NCBI GenBank assembly: GCA_037576215.1
Contig: JBANDB010000004.1
Coordinates: 2,294,001 to 2,358,000 of the forward strand
DNA length: 64,000 nt
Source: Armillaria gallica
Taxonomy: Eukaryota; Basidiomycota; Agaricomycetes; Agaricales; Physalacriaceae
Direction: 5' to 3'
In this document: positions 35,768-47,579 of the stretch, one piece after another
Position numbering within the stretch: the first letter of the stretch is position 1
How the letters are laid out: every line of letters starts with the position of its first letter
Translations under genes and position numbers: made by a program
Notes under the pieces: model-generated
What the model saw: only the letters and a program-made list of their open reading frames with translations
Databases searched by the model: none
What the model was told of the DNA's origin: nothing

Positions 35768-36981
35768 CAGCATTAACAGGTCCCTTGAATACTGTTTTAT
35801 AATCACTGTTTTTTATGTAATCCCCTGTGTGAGCATCTGCCCTGTCACTCAAAGTTATGCACATAGTCTTGCCTAAAACCATCTCCTGCTATACTCCAAT
35901 GCATGTAATAGTACTTTTCATCCAGTGATCATGTTTGACCTGTCATTAGGTCTGTCTGTCTATGAGACTAAAAACATATGGCACTGACCGCAATAAGTCT
36001 CCTCTTCTTTGTGCATTGTCAACTTGAGTGAATTTCAACTTTGGAAGGATATCAGCTTCAGATAGTAATCCTGGCGTTTATTTCAAGTTCTATGAATTCG
36101 CTCTCATCTTTCCCGAGTATTCAAATTGTAGAATCTTCTCAAAGACAGCTGATCACTGCTGACGAGATATTTATCTACTTTCTCTGGACTTACGTTCGCG
36201 CATAGTGCTATTTCTCTTCGATAGCGGGTGTATAGCATCAAATCGGTGGGAGGAAGGAGGTTTACGGTGGACAATTTTGGAAGCAGAATCATGGGTGTGC
36301 TGGAAAGTCCAAGATAGCATGTTTTATACCCAATGCTTTATATTTCAGGCCGAATTTGCCGAACAACTTTGCTTGCCTATTCGATGTTACATTCCACCTT
36401 GGCCCCACACCTACACGAAGACTTAATTAATTATATAATGTGATATATACTGGGGTAACTAGTCCTGTTTTAACCGCGCCCCCCTTGCTATGACCATCGG
36501 CCCCGTTACATCAGCAGCCATATTTGGAAGGACTTTCCCACCACCACCACAAGAGCTACTACTGCGTCTGGCACCGTCGCACCACCCATATTTCTGCTAC
36601 TCTCGTGCCTCTGCCATACCATGGCCTCAAAAATTTCTTGGAGTTACATGAAGGTTGTCAGGCAAGGCATCCAGTATCAAAAATGAAATTTGCTCTGCAT
36701 CAGGTGGGATAGCAGGGACACCGGTGTTTTGAGGAAATGCATCTCAAGACCTTCCCTTATGAGGCATTTTTAGGACATGGAATTTTATATCAGTATTTTA
36801 CGTGTAGTACAGCGCGTCGATAGCAGAGGAATGAGAGCAAAATCATGTCAAGATGGAAAAATAAATGGGCGTGTTCCTTGAGCACATGATAGGTTTATGT
36901 AACGGAAGTGATGGTTATAGCAAGACCCCCTGGGAAAAAAACAGACTACATACATACTGTCCCTCCCTCTCTCATCAGGTA
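35768..36981. other. No recognisable gene
   Basis: Spacer with scattered small ORFs. A short A/T palindromic run occurs near 36425-36450. Confidence 0.4.
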
Positions 36982-37473
36982 CTGTACTATTACGACCAGA
37001 TCTTCACACCATGTTACGCGTTATGCGGATCTTCACTGGAACAGATCTTCACAAGCTGGCGTCATGCGTTATGGTCAAAGTAGATCTTCATTTTGTCAGC
37101 AGATATTACATGCAATGTCTCTGATTAGATGTATCCAATCCGGGTTAAATTTGAAATGAAAAAAGATCCAATGGAGACCGACTGCTATGGACTGACCACC
37201 TATTCCTCTTGCCATCTAACAGACACAATGAGTGCATTCAAAGCCGAAGAACGGATCAAACAAGGGAAAATCTGGAGCACAGTATCTCCACCTCGCCACA
37301 GCGGCAGTATGAAATTCAAGCGAAATTTTTGGTTTTTGGCTGCAAAAAAAGCCATTTACAGATACAATATGTACCATCTTCACTGGGCCATGTTACGCAT
37401 TATGGCCTTCACAGACATTCACATTACGAGTCCTTGTTACACGTTATGTGAATACATGGTCATAATAGTACAG
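36982..37473. mobile_element. TA-flanked MITE, CTGTACTATTA family (492 bp)
   Basis: Left end CTGTACTATTACGACCA and right end TGGTCATAATAGTACAG are inverted copies (one mismatch), each bordered by TA (36980-36981 and 37474-37475). This is typical of Tc1/mariner-like non-autonomous elements. The interior has repeated AGATCTTCAC words and no gene. Related ends occur at 60729 and 60768/62094. Confidence 0.75.
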
Positions 37474-37514
37474 TATGTATTGTCCGTCTGTCTATGAGAG
37501 ACTACAGGGTAACA

Positions 37515-37842
37515 CTAGAGATCTTCATGAGTGTCACCCATGAGTACTCGTGGTCCATTGTTATTTAAATAACTCATGATTGGAAAATGCAAAAAGAATG
37601 AAAAAAAACTGATCTTCACTGTTTTTTGAGCTCTATTCAATGGTGAATGAGGTTTTATATTTCAAGAACTTTTATGATTTCTGAATAGCTGTCAAATATA
37701 AAACCTTATTCACCATTGAATAGAGCTCAAAAAACAGTGAAGATCAGTTATTTTTTCATTCTTTTTGTATTTTCCAATCATGATTTATTTAAATAACAAT
37801 GGACCATGAGTACTCGTGGGTGACACTCGTGAAGATCTCTAG
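37515..37842. mobile_element. Foldback MITE, copy 2 (328 bp)
   Basis: Same terminal sequence and folded structure as 24445-24773 (CTAGAGATCTTCATGAGTGT...). Conserved central words include GAGCTCTATTCAATGGT and its complement. TSD GTAACA (37509-37514, 37843-37848) differs from copy 1's, as expected for an independent insertion. Confidence 0.9.
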
Positions 37843-37849
37843 GTAACAC

Positions 37850-38338
37850 ACATGGGTGCGATTAGACTCATAACCATTTCTCTGTCACCCTCGAACCTGA
37901 AGCTTGCACTTTTACGCCTCAGTTGCATACAAGAAAGACGATCCGCTCCAAGATCGTGAAGGAACGAAGGAAAGAAGCTGATTTTATTGGTCGTCATGGC
38001 TCGAAATTTGGACCAGTCTGCTGATGTGTGATCGAATGAAATTGATAACAGTGACAGCTGATGCTGTCAATGAAGGGAGCATGGGTACTCACAGTATGTG
38101 CAATCATGCCTTTAGGATTGACATCATCATATCAGCTCCTTACTCCCAAGACAGGTCACAGAATGCCAGCTGGCAAACCATGTTCCGGCAATTCTGGGCA
38201 TATTCCCAACTCTGTTAAGAATATGCCTACTTCAGTAGAATACCGATTGCTAAGTATGTGACGAGACTTGTATGTAGTAGGCGAGTTCGAAAATGAAAAG
38301 GGTTCACTTTACCAAGAAGGATCTGACCAAGAGGTTAG
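37850..38338. other. No recognisable gene
   Basis: Spacer between the second foldback MITE and the direct-repeat cluster; two overlapping ORFs of about 65 codons without support. Confidence 0.35.
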
Positions 38339-38418
38339 CAAGCGCTAGGCATAGCTAAAGGTTCCAACAAGCGCTTGGCATAATCAGTAAGCGAGATGAT
38401 TGGCAAGCACTTGGCATA
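38339..38418 (+). repeat. Three spaced CAAGCGCTTGGCATA repeats
   Basis: Copies at 38339-38353, 38368-38382 and 38404-38418, differing by single bases. The middle copy contains the perfect palindrome CAAGCGCTTG. Spacing is 29 and 36 bp. They lie about 300 bp upstream of the HET pseudogene. Confidence 0.6.
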
Positions 38419-38570
38419 ACCCACTTCATCACTCAAGTTCACACTAGGTCGTGGATTCAAGAAGGTAAAATTAGATGCCCTTAGGGTATACTATGATACT
38501 CAATATATACATTCTATACAACGAATATTCTGGAAGGTAACTAACTAAAGAATATGCTAGAAGAGTATCG

Positions 38571-38610
38571 AAAGAAAGAGAAAGAAAAGGAAAGAAAAGG
38601 AAAGAAAAGG
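38571..38610 (+). repeat. Polypurine (AAAGAAAAGG)n tract
   Basis: About 40 purines in a row with a 10-bp period in the later part, a simple-sequence tract. Confidence 0.8.
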
Positions 38611-38997
38611 CAAGAAATTTCTATAGCCTATGCGATGATTAATACGGTGAATAGTCAGTGAGAGTTGAGTAGTGACGTATGCCTGATATCCATAACAAAC
38701 TCCTCGCCCTATATCAATGACTCTGATGCCCCAAGTCAATCAGGAAATGAAAACAGGTGATGCGAAATACCGTTGAAATGCATTTCCTCCCTCACAGAAA
38801 CCGGAAAAGTAGAATCTTTGATACAAGTTCCATGGCAGCGGGCTTACCATGGCAGAAAGCCCATCATACCATCATCCCTTGTGGATACTCCCTGCATCAA
38901 TCTTGGCATTGATGGGCTCCTTAGCAAGTTCAACACCACCCTCAGGACATCATACACTCAGAACACATCCCTGTCCTTCCTTCTCGATGGCTGCATT

Positions 38998-41900
38998 CCG
39001 AGTCCTGTGTATACAGGTCTCAGTCTTATGCAGTCCTGAGGGTTTGGGTGTAGTCTGGCTGCAGTCCAGTCCAGGACCCTGTGAACCCAGTTGGAACCTG
39101 AACCAAACCCACAGGTTCAGGTCCGGTCCAGGTTCAGGTTCTGCACAGCCACATAGGTCCAGGTTCGAGGTTTGGGCAAGATTGGCAGGGTGCACCCGGT
39201 CTGAACCTCGAACTTGTAGGGGGGTATTCATGCAGTCTTTTTCAACTTTTTAGTGCCATTTTAGGCTTATTTTTATTGAATTATACCAGTATTATAGCAT
39301 ATCATTTTTAACTTAACCTGTAGACTCACTGAATCAACAATGATGCAATCTCCGGCACTCTTAAAGATGATATTGCCGGTAATGACATCATACTAAAAAA
39401 TGACATCCAAACAAATTTGTTCGCATCCAGCCTTTGTACAGGTATATAGCGGAACATAAGCATTGTAATACATAGCTATAATATAATAGCCTTCTGTGAA
39501 ACCATCCCATACCTCTGCAGAGCATCCCGCCCATGCGCCCACTATTGGAGGTTCAAACCCAGTCCACACCTGAACCGGACCTGAACCTCAGGTTCAGTCA
39601 CGTGACTGGACCAAACCAGACCTGAACCCCAGGTCCAGGTTCAAGGTTCAGCAAAATCTGTCCGAACCTGGACTGAACCGGACCCCAGCCAGACTATTTG
39701 GGTGGCGGTGCATTTTCATTACCTCTAATGTTTCTCCGTTTCGGCCTATATCGGCATTGTCCTTTTTGGCATATCTCGGCTTTATCATTTCGGGGATTTC
39801 TTTTTGAATTATTAATATCTAACTATTTTTATTTCTATTTGTGCCTGTCTTTTCCTGCTTTTAGTTCTGATTGACTTCCGACTGTCCGACCTTTTCTACT
39901 AGTGCATGGCCTTTGCTGCTCCCCCTTGCATCTGTCATTCATCCCTTCTCTCAGGTATGAAGGTGTTTCTTCGAATCGTGGTAGGTTATTTTCTTCATAA
40001 TTCGATACTTATTCTCCTTGGATTTCAAGTCGAATGTCATGTCCAAAATTTGCATTCATCAAGGTAAATTTTTGTGAGGTCAATGCCCAGCAGAGGATTT
40101 TGAAGATACTCATTTTAGGGCTCTGGTTTGAATGGTATGTACTGCATTAATTGTTCATTGACCTAGATTGATTTTTTTGAATTTCAGATACCATATTACC
40201 CCTTCAGAATCTCCATTGTACTCCCTTCTTCTTTCCCTTTCCCTTCTCCCTGTTATGCCCCAAATCCCAGTCCCACCTAGTTTCAAGAGAGATTACATCT
40301 GTCAGCATCTCTCTCGTCCGAAACAGCTTGAATCCAGGGATAAGAGCAATGGGGTGGTGTTTTTCCCCTGACACAATGTACCGTGACGAGCAAGGAGCGG
40401 AGAGAGTGTGTGATACCAGGTGTGCCTGAAGATGGCAGCACACCACACATGCAGGAGGAAGGACATTGACCTCACCAATCATCTGCGTGTTGAACCACAT
40501 GTCCCCACCCCAAGGCAGGCATGTCCACTCTGTAGCCATCTCCATTCATCTGTTATCACCATCACCATCTTCTGTTATTGCCATGACCATTCCTCCATTG
40601 TTATCCTCACCTGTGGACTTGAACGTTTGAACTTTGAGCACCAGGCTACATCTAACCAGGTTTTGCCCCACTGCGACATATCGACGTCCCGCAACCGAGG
40701 TGTGGGGACTGGTCTGTGATGAAGAGTTTATATTTGGAACGATGGGCACCGTGACAAGGGAGATCGACGATGCATCCCCACCCCAAGGCAGGACCATCTC
40801 TGCGACGCACCCTCCGGTGTTCGACAAGTGCATAGTGAGTTCTTTGCTCCTTGTTCCTCTATTATCTTTCATGTTGATATCTGATAGGTGCTTTTCCACG
40901 ATATTGAGCTCAGTGGCACCAGTCAGAAGCATGGTTGAGTGAACAGCGAGGGTAAGATTTATCATCAGTCAATGTTGCTTTTCACTCTAACCTTTTTCAT
41001 ACAGTGAATAGTACCACTGCTCAGATATTTTATATTGAGAGAGTGGATGGTCACTTGACTATGCCCTTTGATGCCGACACCATATGGCATTTCTCCTTTG
41101 CCTTGACATTCAAGGTATGTGTATTATACCTGTCTAGTGTTGTGTACTTACTAACCCATCGCCATCAGCCCTGAATTTTCAACCTACAGCAAGCTACAGT
41201 CTCAAGGTCACTCCTCGAGGTGTGGTGGAACTTAGGGTTTGAATGCTTGTATCAAGGTGCGAACGCTACACTTCATTTACAGCTCTCTCGCTTACCCTCC
41301 GCTAGCTTTGATGCTGGTCATGATGGCCATGAGCGGTTTCTACACTAACCAAATGGTCATGACCAGCTGCAACTACCACCATGGATACCGATGTGGAATG
41401 AGGATAGACTTGTGATCAATGAGAGGTTTTGGAAAGAAGCTGATGTTTTTGTTAGCCTGAAGGACATTGCGAGTAGAAGGATGTTGTGGCTGTACATGCC
41501 TTTGTGTTTGACTACTAACTGGTCCCATCTAGCCAGACATCAACAGCATATACTTCCTGTAGTAGGTGAGTATCATTGCCTTTCCTCCCATTTGGCACTA
41601 ACCTCATTGCAGATATCACAAATATAATTCAATTTTGATTCCAAGATGTAGCGGGCATAATGAGACTAATCCTCCGAAGGCATTCTTGTCAGAATTCTTT
41701 GGTGTTGGATGACACAATGGTTTGAACTGGCCTAAACTCATAAACACCACGAGTTGACACATCCGTTGTGCATGTTCTATCACATAGCCACCATGTGGAA
41801 TCTGGATGCCAGCGACCACCACCATCTTCTTGAAGTTCTTCCTTGTTCCGCTCACCGCTGGGCTCATCCTAAAATCCCACTTTTTGAGCCACCACACTTC

Positions 41901-42269
41901 GGACACAGTGCAATTCGCTAGTAGTAGAGTGGGGCCTTTCGAATCATACACTGTCATGGTGGACTGGTTTGACCACCGCCACTACTCCCTCCTCAGAGAT
42001 CTGCATATGAATATGAGTGTTACAAACCGTGTCTGTATTCCACATTCAACTTTTCCTATCCTCTTGTCCTATGCCATATGGATCTCAATATGTGCAATAT
42101 TATTGTGGACAGGAGGTACGACGTGTAGTCAGTCAACTGGGGCATGTCTGGTGTGTCCCTCCAAGGTTCAAGTACACAAACGATTGCATTTAAGTCATAA
42201 GTCATTCATCCTTCCTCTCCTCTTGTTTTCCTCAATGACGCATAGCCGTGCATGGCACACAGGACTCGG
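38998..42269. mobile_element. About 3.3-kb insertion in the HET pseudogene
   Basis: The interruption begins with CCGAGTCCTGTGT (38998-39010) and ends with its exact complement ACACAGGACTCGG (42257-42269). CATT occurs at both host junctions (38994-38997 and 42301-42304), but 31 bp of extra sequence separates the right repeat from the point where HET homology resumes, so the true right border is uncertain. The interior contains the nested MITE and, at 40.1-41.9 kb, ORF fragments with plausible introns but no recognised protein. Confidence 0.55.
39051..39696. mobile_element. hAT-type MITE, 646 bp
   Basis: Perfect 11-bp TIR TAGTCTGGCTG / CAGCCAGACTA, bordered by a perfect 8-bp TSD TTTGGGTG (39043-39050, 39697-39704). 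Both subterminal regions are packed with GGTTCAGGTCCGG-like words in opposite orientations, as expected for transposase binding sites. The middle is AT-rich and non-coding. The TIR differs from that of the autonomous hAT at 25276, so another hAT family must have moved it. Confidence 0.92.
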
Positions 42270-43670
42270 ACCTGCCACGCCCCGCGATGGCCCACCACTT
42301 CATTAGAAAGGACTATGACTTTGGCATTGCATATGGCCATCTCCACCCTTTTTGGTACGAATTGACCACCATAGAAGACAACTTACGCACAGACAAGAAG
42401 AAAGACCAGGATATGCGACAAAAAGCAATTGTGTGTAACCGGATTGTTAGCACAAAAATTCGCCCTCAACATGTTTGGGACCTCTATAGTAATTGGGTGA
42501 TGCCCTGTTGGGTCATGAAAAATAAGCAGTGGCCAAAGCCGATATCCTATGGATGAGAGAGATTGCATCGACATGTGGACACCCATTAATGGGTGCAAAT
42601 GGCCAGTGCCCATCCCAAATGACACTGAACTGGATCTCATCTGAATGGAGATGCTGAACCTGGGAGCGGAGTATACATGGTTGGACGTTCTCTGTTTGAG
42701 ACAGAAAGGTGGACCAAGAGAGGATCTGCGTACAGAAGAGTGGAAGCTAGATGTACCCGTGATCGGATTGGTGTATGGATGCAAGCAAGCTGTGTTGTAC
42801 CTCAGTGGTGGCCTGGGGTGACCTTTGAGTTTGAGCGCTGGTGACTTGAACAGCGATCGGTGCTGGTTCAGATGGGCATGGACACTGCAGGAAGCTGGTG
42901 AGGATCAGATCATTGCTGGGGATACCGAGGATGGACCTCTGCATGCCGAGCTGATAGATGAGGAGGGGAACTATGCAGACGAGATGCTGACAAGGTTTCA
43001 CCAGCAGCTGCATGCCTTGGACAACATCTCTCCAGATTCATACAAGATATTTGGCATGCTGGCAGAGATGCGGAGACAGATGTCAGCCAAACCTGTAGAC
43101 AAAGTCACTGGATTGGCATTTCGCCTTGAATCAACTATGATACCAGCATACAGTGAGGACCAATCCCTCAAAGGTGCTTGGACAGCATTGGTGAATACAA
43201 TTGTTCCATGGCTTCAGGGGGATCTGTTCTTCAGGGAAGGAAGGCAAGAAATGGAGACCCTCGTGGGGCCAGGTCCTGATGGAACCTCTGCCAGAGGAAG
43301 GCGAGTGTGGAGCATGGGTTGGTTGGGATAATGAGACAGGTGAAGACTGCTGTGAAGGGTACTGCATTGAAAACGGGTATGTGCAGGGCCTGGCTGTTGG
43401 ACACACCGACGGGGTTGATTGAGATGGAGAGTTCACTGTTGATGATGCCTACGGGAAAACACATGTTTTCAAAATCATTGCCACCCACCAGGTTCTCATA
43501 CCTGAAGCGGTGTATACTCTAATAGGTGTACACATGGCACCAGAGTATTGGGTCGTCGGGTGAAGATTGCCAGAGTGGAGGTTCGAGAAACTGTCAGTGT
43601 TCTAAATGGCCGTCGTTGAGGAAAGAGACAGGTTGAAAAATCTGAATATTGCCACCATTTCTTGTAGCAT

Positions 43671-45633
43671 CCTTGTTTGATACTAATAATACTACTATGG
43701 GATTTCTTTCCAACGGCTGTAAGATGGCAGAAACGGACAGGCATCAATGATTATAATGAGTCTCCAAAATATGTATTCACATTTACAATCAGTACATGTA
43801 CATGAACGAACTTTCTCCCATCGGCAGAGATGTTTACAAGAATAACACCAACGCAAGCACCTTTACATCATAACGACACTTTTCATTTATTACTATGGTT
43901 CCAGCAAAGCAAGACCAAAGATTCAAGTCTTCCTGGTTTATGACCCCTCGAATTTCGGGTGGCCCTCATGACTGTCGGGTGTACTGGATAAAGCGAAAGC
44001 CAGCACGCCTCAGCATGATACAGATGCACTCGAACAACACTGAACGTACATGTGCACTAGGTATCTTCTGTAAGTGCTGCGGAATTCGGTTGTTTTCGGG
44101 GAACGTATACCCAAGCCCATGTTTGAGATGACCATAGAAGGTTAACAAGCTTCAAAAGGAGGATGAGGCAATGAAGGGTCGGCAGCGTAGGACCCAAGTC
44201 TTCCGGTTAGACGGTGGCTATCCAATCTATAGAGCAAACAGGATAGATAACGTCGCGGAGGACTGCTGGAGGAGGAGTTCTGACAGCCCCCTCACGTACA
44301 CAGGACAAAAGGGCGGTAGTCTCCTAAAGGAGCCCTCGTAGGTACATAATCCATGCTAGTTGTTTATCGTGGATGAAAAAGTCGTGCGTGCTACTGCATA
44401 CATTTTGAGAATGAATAGTCCATTGATAGTTGGTTCCTTTGACGTCTGCCCATCGTGGTGATGTGCACAATTCAGCCAGTCTCTTTTCAGACAGCACCGC
44501 AGGAGAGACACGAGTGGTGTCTACAACTCCTGCTGTAGGTTAATAGCCGAGAGCAAAACAAGGTGACGTGATGTATCTTGGACGACAGACTTGTCTCAGC
44601 AGGCGAGGCGCAATGAGAAGTCCGGTTGGGTCTAGGTCCACATTGAAAATGTGCTGTGACTTGCGATGCTAGAACAGAAGAACTCAATGGTCCTTGTGAG
44701 GTGCGTAACAAGAGAAGGATGGCTGGATATATTCGTATCCGGCATAGTGTGGATATAAGGGCCTAGAAATGAATATCAGCAGGTCATTTGATGATTCAGA
44801 GACACTGGCTGATGTACAGGTGGTGAGCTGATTGTGGTGGTGGGATTGTGACAGCAGCTAGAGGCACTACCACGCTGACCTGGATGAAAAGGGCGCTGAC
44901 AAGGACAGCCTGACATAGTCAGGACTTGACCGAAAGCTAGGTTGGCGCACAACAGGCCGACGAAAGAGAATGCTGCTGTCTTCGCTTCCAATACTACGAG
45001 TTTCCCAGATTTGACCTCGTCATCGGTGGGCACCACAGGAAAGCTGTGTGCACGTAGTATCGTGCTCGTTAACAGGATGGGCATCTAACTTGGTTGCTGG
45101 CGGTATCGTTATTCGATGGCTGCGACTGGCGCTAGCATATGTAAGGTAACGCACAAATCCTTGGACATCATAAAATTCAACAAAGGTAGAGGACGTGAGT
45201 GCACCTGGTCCATTTTCCTCACCATTCTCTATGGTACTATTAGGCATGAAGCTACAGCATCGTTGTGTACGCCATCGTGACTGAAGCACGGCTCCGCAAT
45301 TGGTCTCGCTGACTGCGAAGAGCTGGAGTCTTTCCTGCCGCTCTAATGTTAACTAACAATGAGTGGCAGAATTTCCGGTGTAAGAGTTGTATGCACCACA
45401 GCAATCCAACTAGTATCCAAAGTTTGCACTGCAACATATCTCTTCCAAATGTACTCTTCCCTTCGCGATAAGTTTGGTATGCAATGCGGTTTTGAAGACA
45501 AGTTGAAATGGACCGATGGCCATGTAGTGGACTGTAGTGGCGGGTTGATACAGCCGGACTTCAATCAGCTATATTCGGCCACAACACTTTTACCCAATCA
45601 TCACCGATAGCACGTGCACGAACCTTGTTCTAT
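43671..45633. other. No recognisable gene
   Basis: ORFs of 60-102 codons on both strands. Minus-strand ORFs between 44776 and 45437 overlap in series and could be exons, but no motif or clear splice pattern supports them. Confidence 0.35.
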
Positions 45634-46196
45634 GCGCTCAGCTAGCCTGGCAAGTCCGGCTTTATTATATACTCACGGAACTCGTATCTGTATATAAAGC
45701 CTGGTACCCGGGGCGGAGGTCCATAGAGGAACCCCCAAATCTCAACATATTTCAAACTCAGACGTGATCCGGCTGTCCGGCTCACTAATAAGTGATGACA
45801 CATCACTGAATTTCAGGACTGAGGACTTCGAACTGCTACCCCAATCAAGTGTAGGGTATTGAAGACCATGGAAAATAACGACGGAGGAATGGATGGTATC
45901 AGAGGTCTTTTATTAAAACAAGATTCTCTATACAGCTCAAGGGAAATGACAATAGGAATGACTTATCTGGCAGTGTTCCTATTCTTCTAGACTACACACA
46001 GCAGCCAAATAGCGCAATAAGCATGAAATGCCTCGGACAAGTGGAACGCAGCTGTAAATGAAAAGATGCTTCAAAGACGCGTCGCGCGGCGCGTGAGAAT
46101 ACAAGCACGTGCCGGCTTATCTTCGGCATCCTTTCGGAGTTCGAAAAATCGTGAGATTGGGGGGTTCCTCTATAGACCCCCGCCCCGGGTATCAGG
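45634..46196. repeat. Inverted-repeat element with 45-bp arms
   Basis: Arms 45700-45744 (CCTGGTACCCGGGGCGG...) and 46152-46196 are complementary over about 45 bp with a few mismatches. The left arm is preceded by a 50-bp segment (45648-45698) that begins with the same CCTGG and holds an A/T inverted repeat (CTTTATTATATAC...GTATATAAAG). The outer word GCGCTCAGCTAGCC is also mirrored beyond the right arm. Probably a MITE, but no target duplication was seen. Confidence 0.6.
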
Positions 46197-47560
46197 CTAG
46201 CGCTCAGCGCTGTTACTGCCTGACATCGTGATCCCCTGCAGACAATCCTCGTCTAGCGCTCATACCATTTAGAATTCTCATCAAAGGCTAGGACCACCAA
46301 GCCGAGTACAATAGTACGGTTAATTTGCCAATGTGGCTCGTTGGCTCCTCGAAAAGACATACCGACGACTCTTTGAACAAGCGTTGTGGTGCTGACAAAT
46401 AGCTACTCTCGAGAGGGAGGGTCGGGCACTAGGAACCAGCACCGCGACTTCCAAGATTACCTCTACAAGACTTCGTTGACTTACTAGTTCGACTCTGCGC
46501 GGCCCCGGCATACAAGATACGGTTTACCAGGCAAACCGGAGGCGAAGCTGAATCGTCGCGTCAGGTTCAATAAGTTGTATGCTGTTGTATGTCGAGAGTC
46601 GCCAACTTGTGGAAATACGGATGTGTTCTGACTCCCGAGAGACGTCGGGTACGAGCCAGTGAGCATTGGGACGCGGCCCAGACGTGGCACCTAGAGAATG
46701 TAGCGGACTCAATACCGCCGAAAGATACCTCCGGCCAGGAGAAGACATGATTCCCACTGGAAAATGACAATCCCATCGCAAAACCCACACAATCTTATCC
46801 CGCCCTCTGTCCGTTTTGGGCACCCCTCGTAACAAACGACTTATACTTATGGTCGTGTCTCTCGTTGCTGTAGTCGGCCCTGCTAGTCTCTATGTCAAGA
46901 TTAGTTGGAATGCCCAACTCGGATTTGGATGATGCGCGGATGTTCATTCATCTGCATCACCATCATTGTGCGTCTCATACGTATGTGAGGACAGCCAAGG
47001 TCAATACTCTATGGGGGTGTCATCTTCTGCCGGACGTCCTTCGATAACATCTGGGAATCTGCCGTTCATTATGTATTTCGTCGATATCAATCATTCACCG
47101 ATTACCGATGAATGATGGAGACTCTACGCAAAGTACTAACTCTCGTTTCACTCACCGAATCACTGCAACTGATGTAGTGCCTCAGGCTGTTATCCGTGCT
47201 TCCAAAACTCAATTCAGAGCCGCAATGCACTCGTGAGCACTTCCTAAAAGCGACTGGGTATGATGTAGGCCGATCTTTGTATCAGGGTCTAGATGGACCC
47301 GCTGGCTCACTGCAGTTCGACAACGCTGAAGCGTCTGTCTCCACGATTCAGACTGCTCTTTGAGCTGTTCGGACACGATTGGGAGTACACAGGGATGAAA
47401 TGCTCCTGCACCCGTTACTCGACTTACCACCAGAATACTCTTCCCTTTCCTTAAAAGCGCCTTCCTTTCGTTGACCTCCAAACACTAATATCCCCACCAG
47501 TCCGTTCGCCCTCGCCTTTGAGTTCTGCTGATCAAATAACCTACGTGATTTATTCAACAG
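46197..47560. other. No recognisable gene
   Basis: Small ORFs only. Sequence just upstream of B1 could include its promoter, but the dyad pair seen at A1, A3, B2 and B3 was not found here. Confidence 0.35.
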
Positions 47561-47579
47561 CATAGCACCGTTAAAAATG

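Larger units (their letters stand above)
38707..43670 (+). pseudogene. HET-domain gene copy, split by insertion
   Basis: 5' part 38707-38997 matches residues about 25-113 of the intact HET protein at 57510 (ETGKVESLI, LVDTPCINLG, TSYTQN). The match stops at 38997 and resumes at 42301 (RKDYDFG = TKKYDFG of the paralogue). 42301-43670 carries the HET core (EYTWLDVLCLRQ, WFRWAWTLQE) and the C-terminal part. TGA at 42642-42644 replaces the CGA of the paralogue and TGA at 42819-42821 replaces CGG. A deletion after KPISY and a frameshift near 43230 also break it. Non-functional. Confidence 0.9.

Noticed and set aside
39051..39696. GGTTCAGGTCCGG tract as a satellite or telomere-like repeat
   Set aside because: The words occur in opposite orientations at the two ends of an element with TIRs and an 8-bp TSD, so they are subterminal repeats of a hAT MITE.
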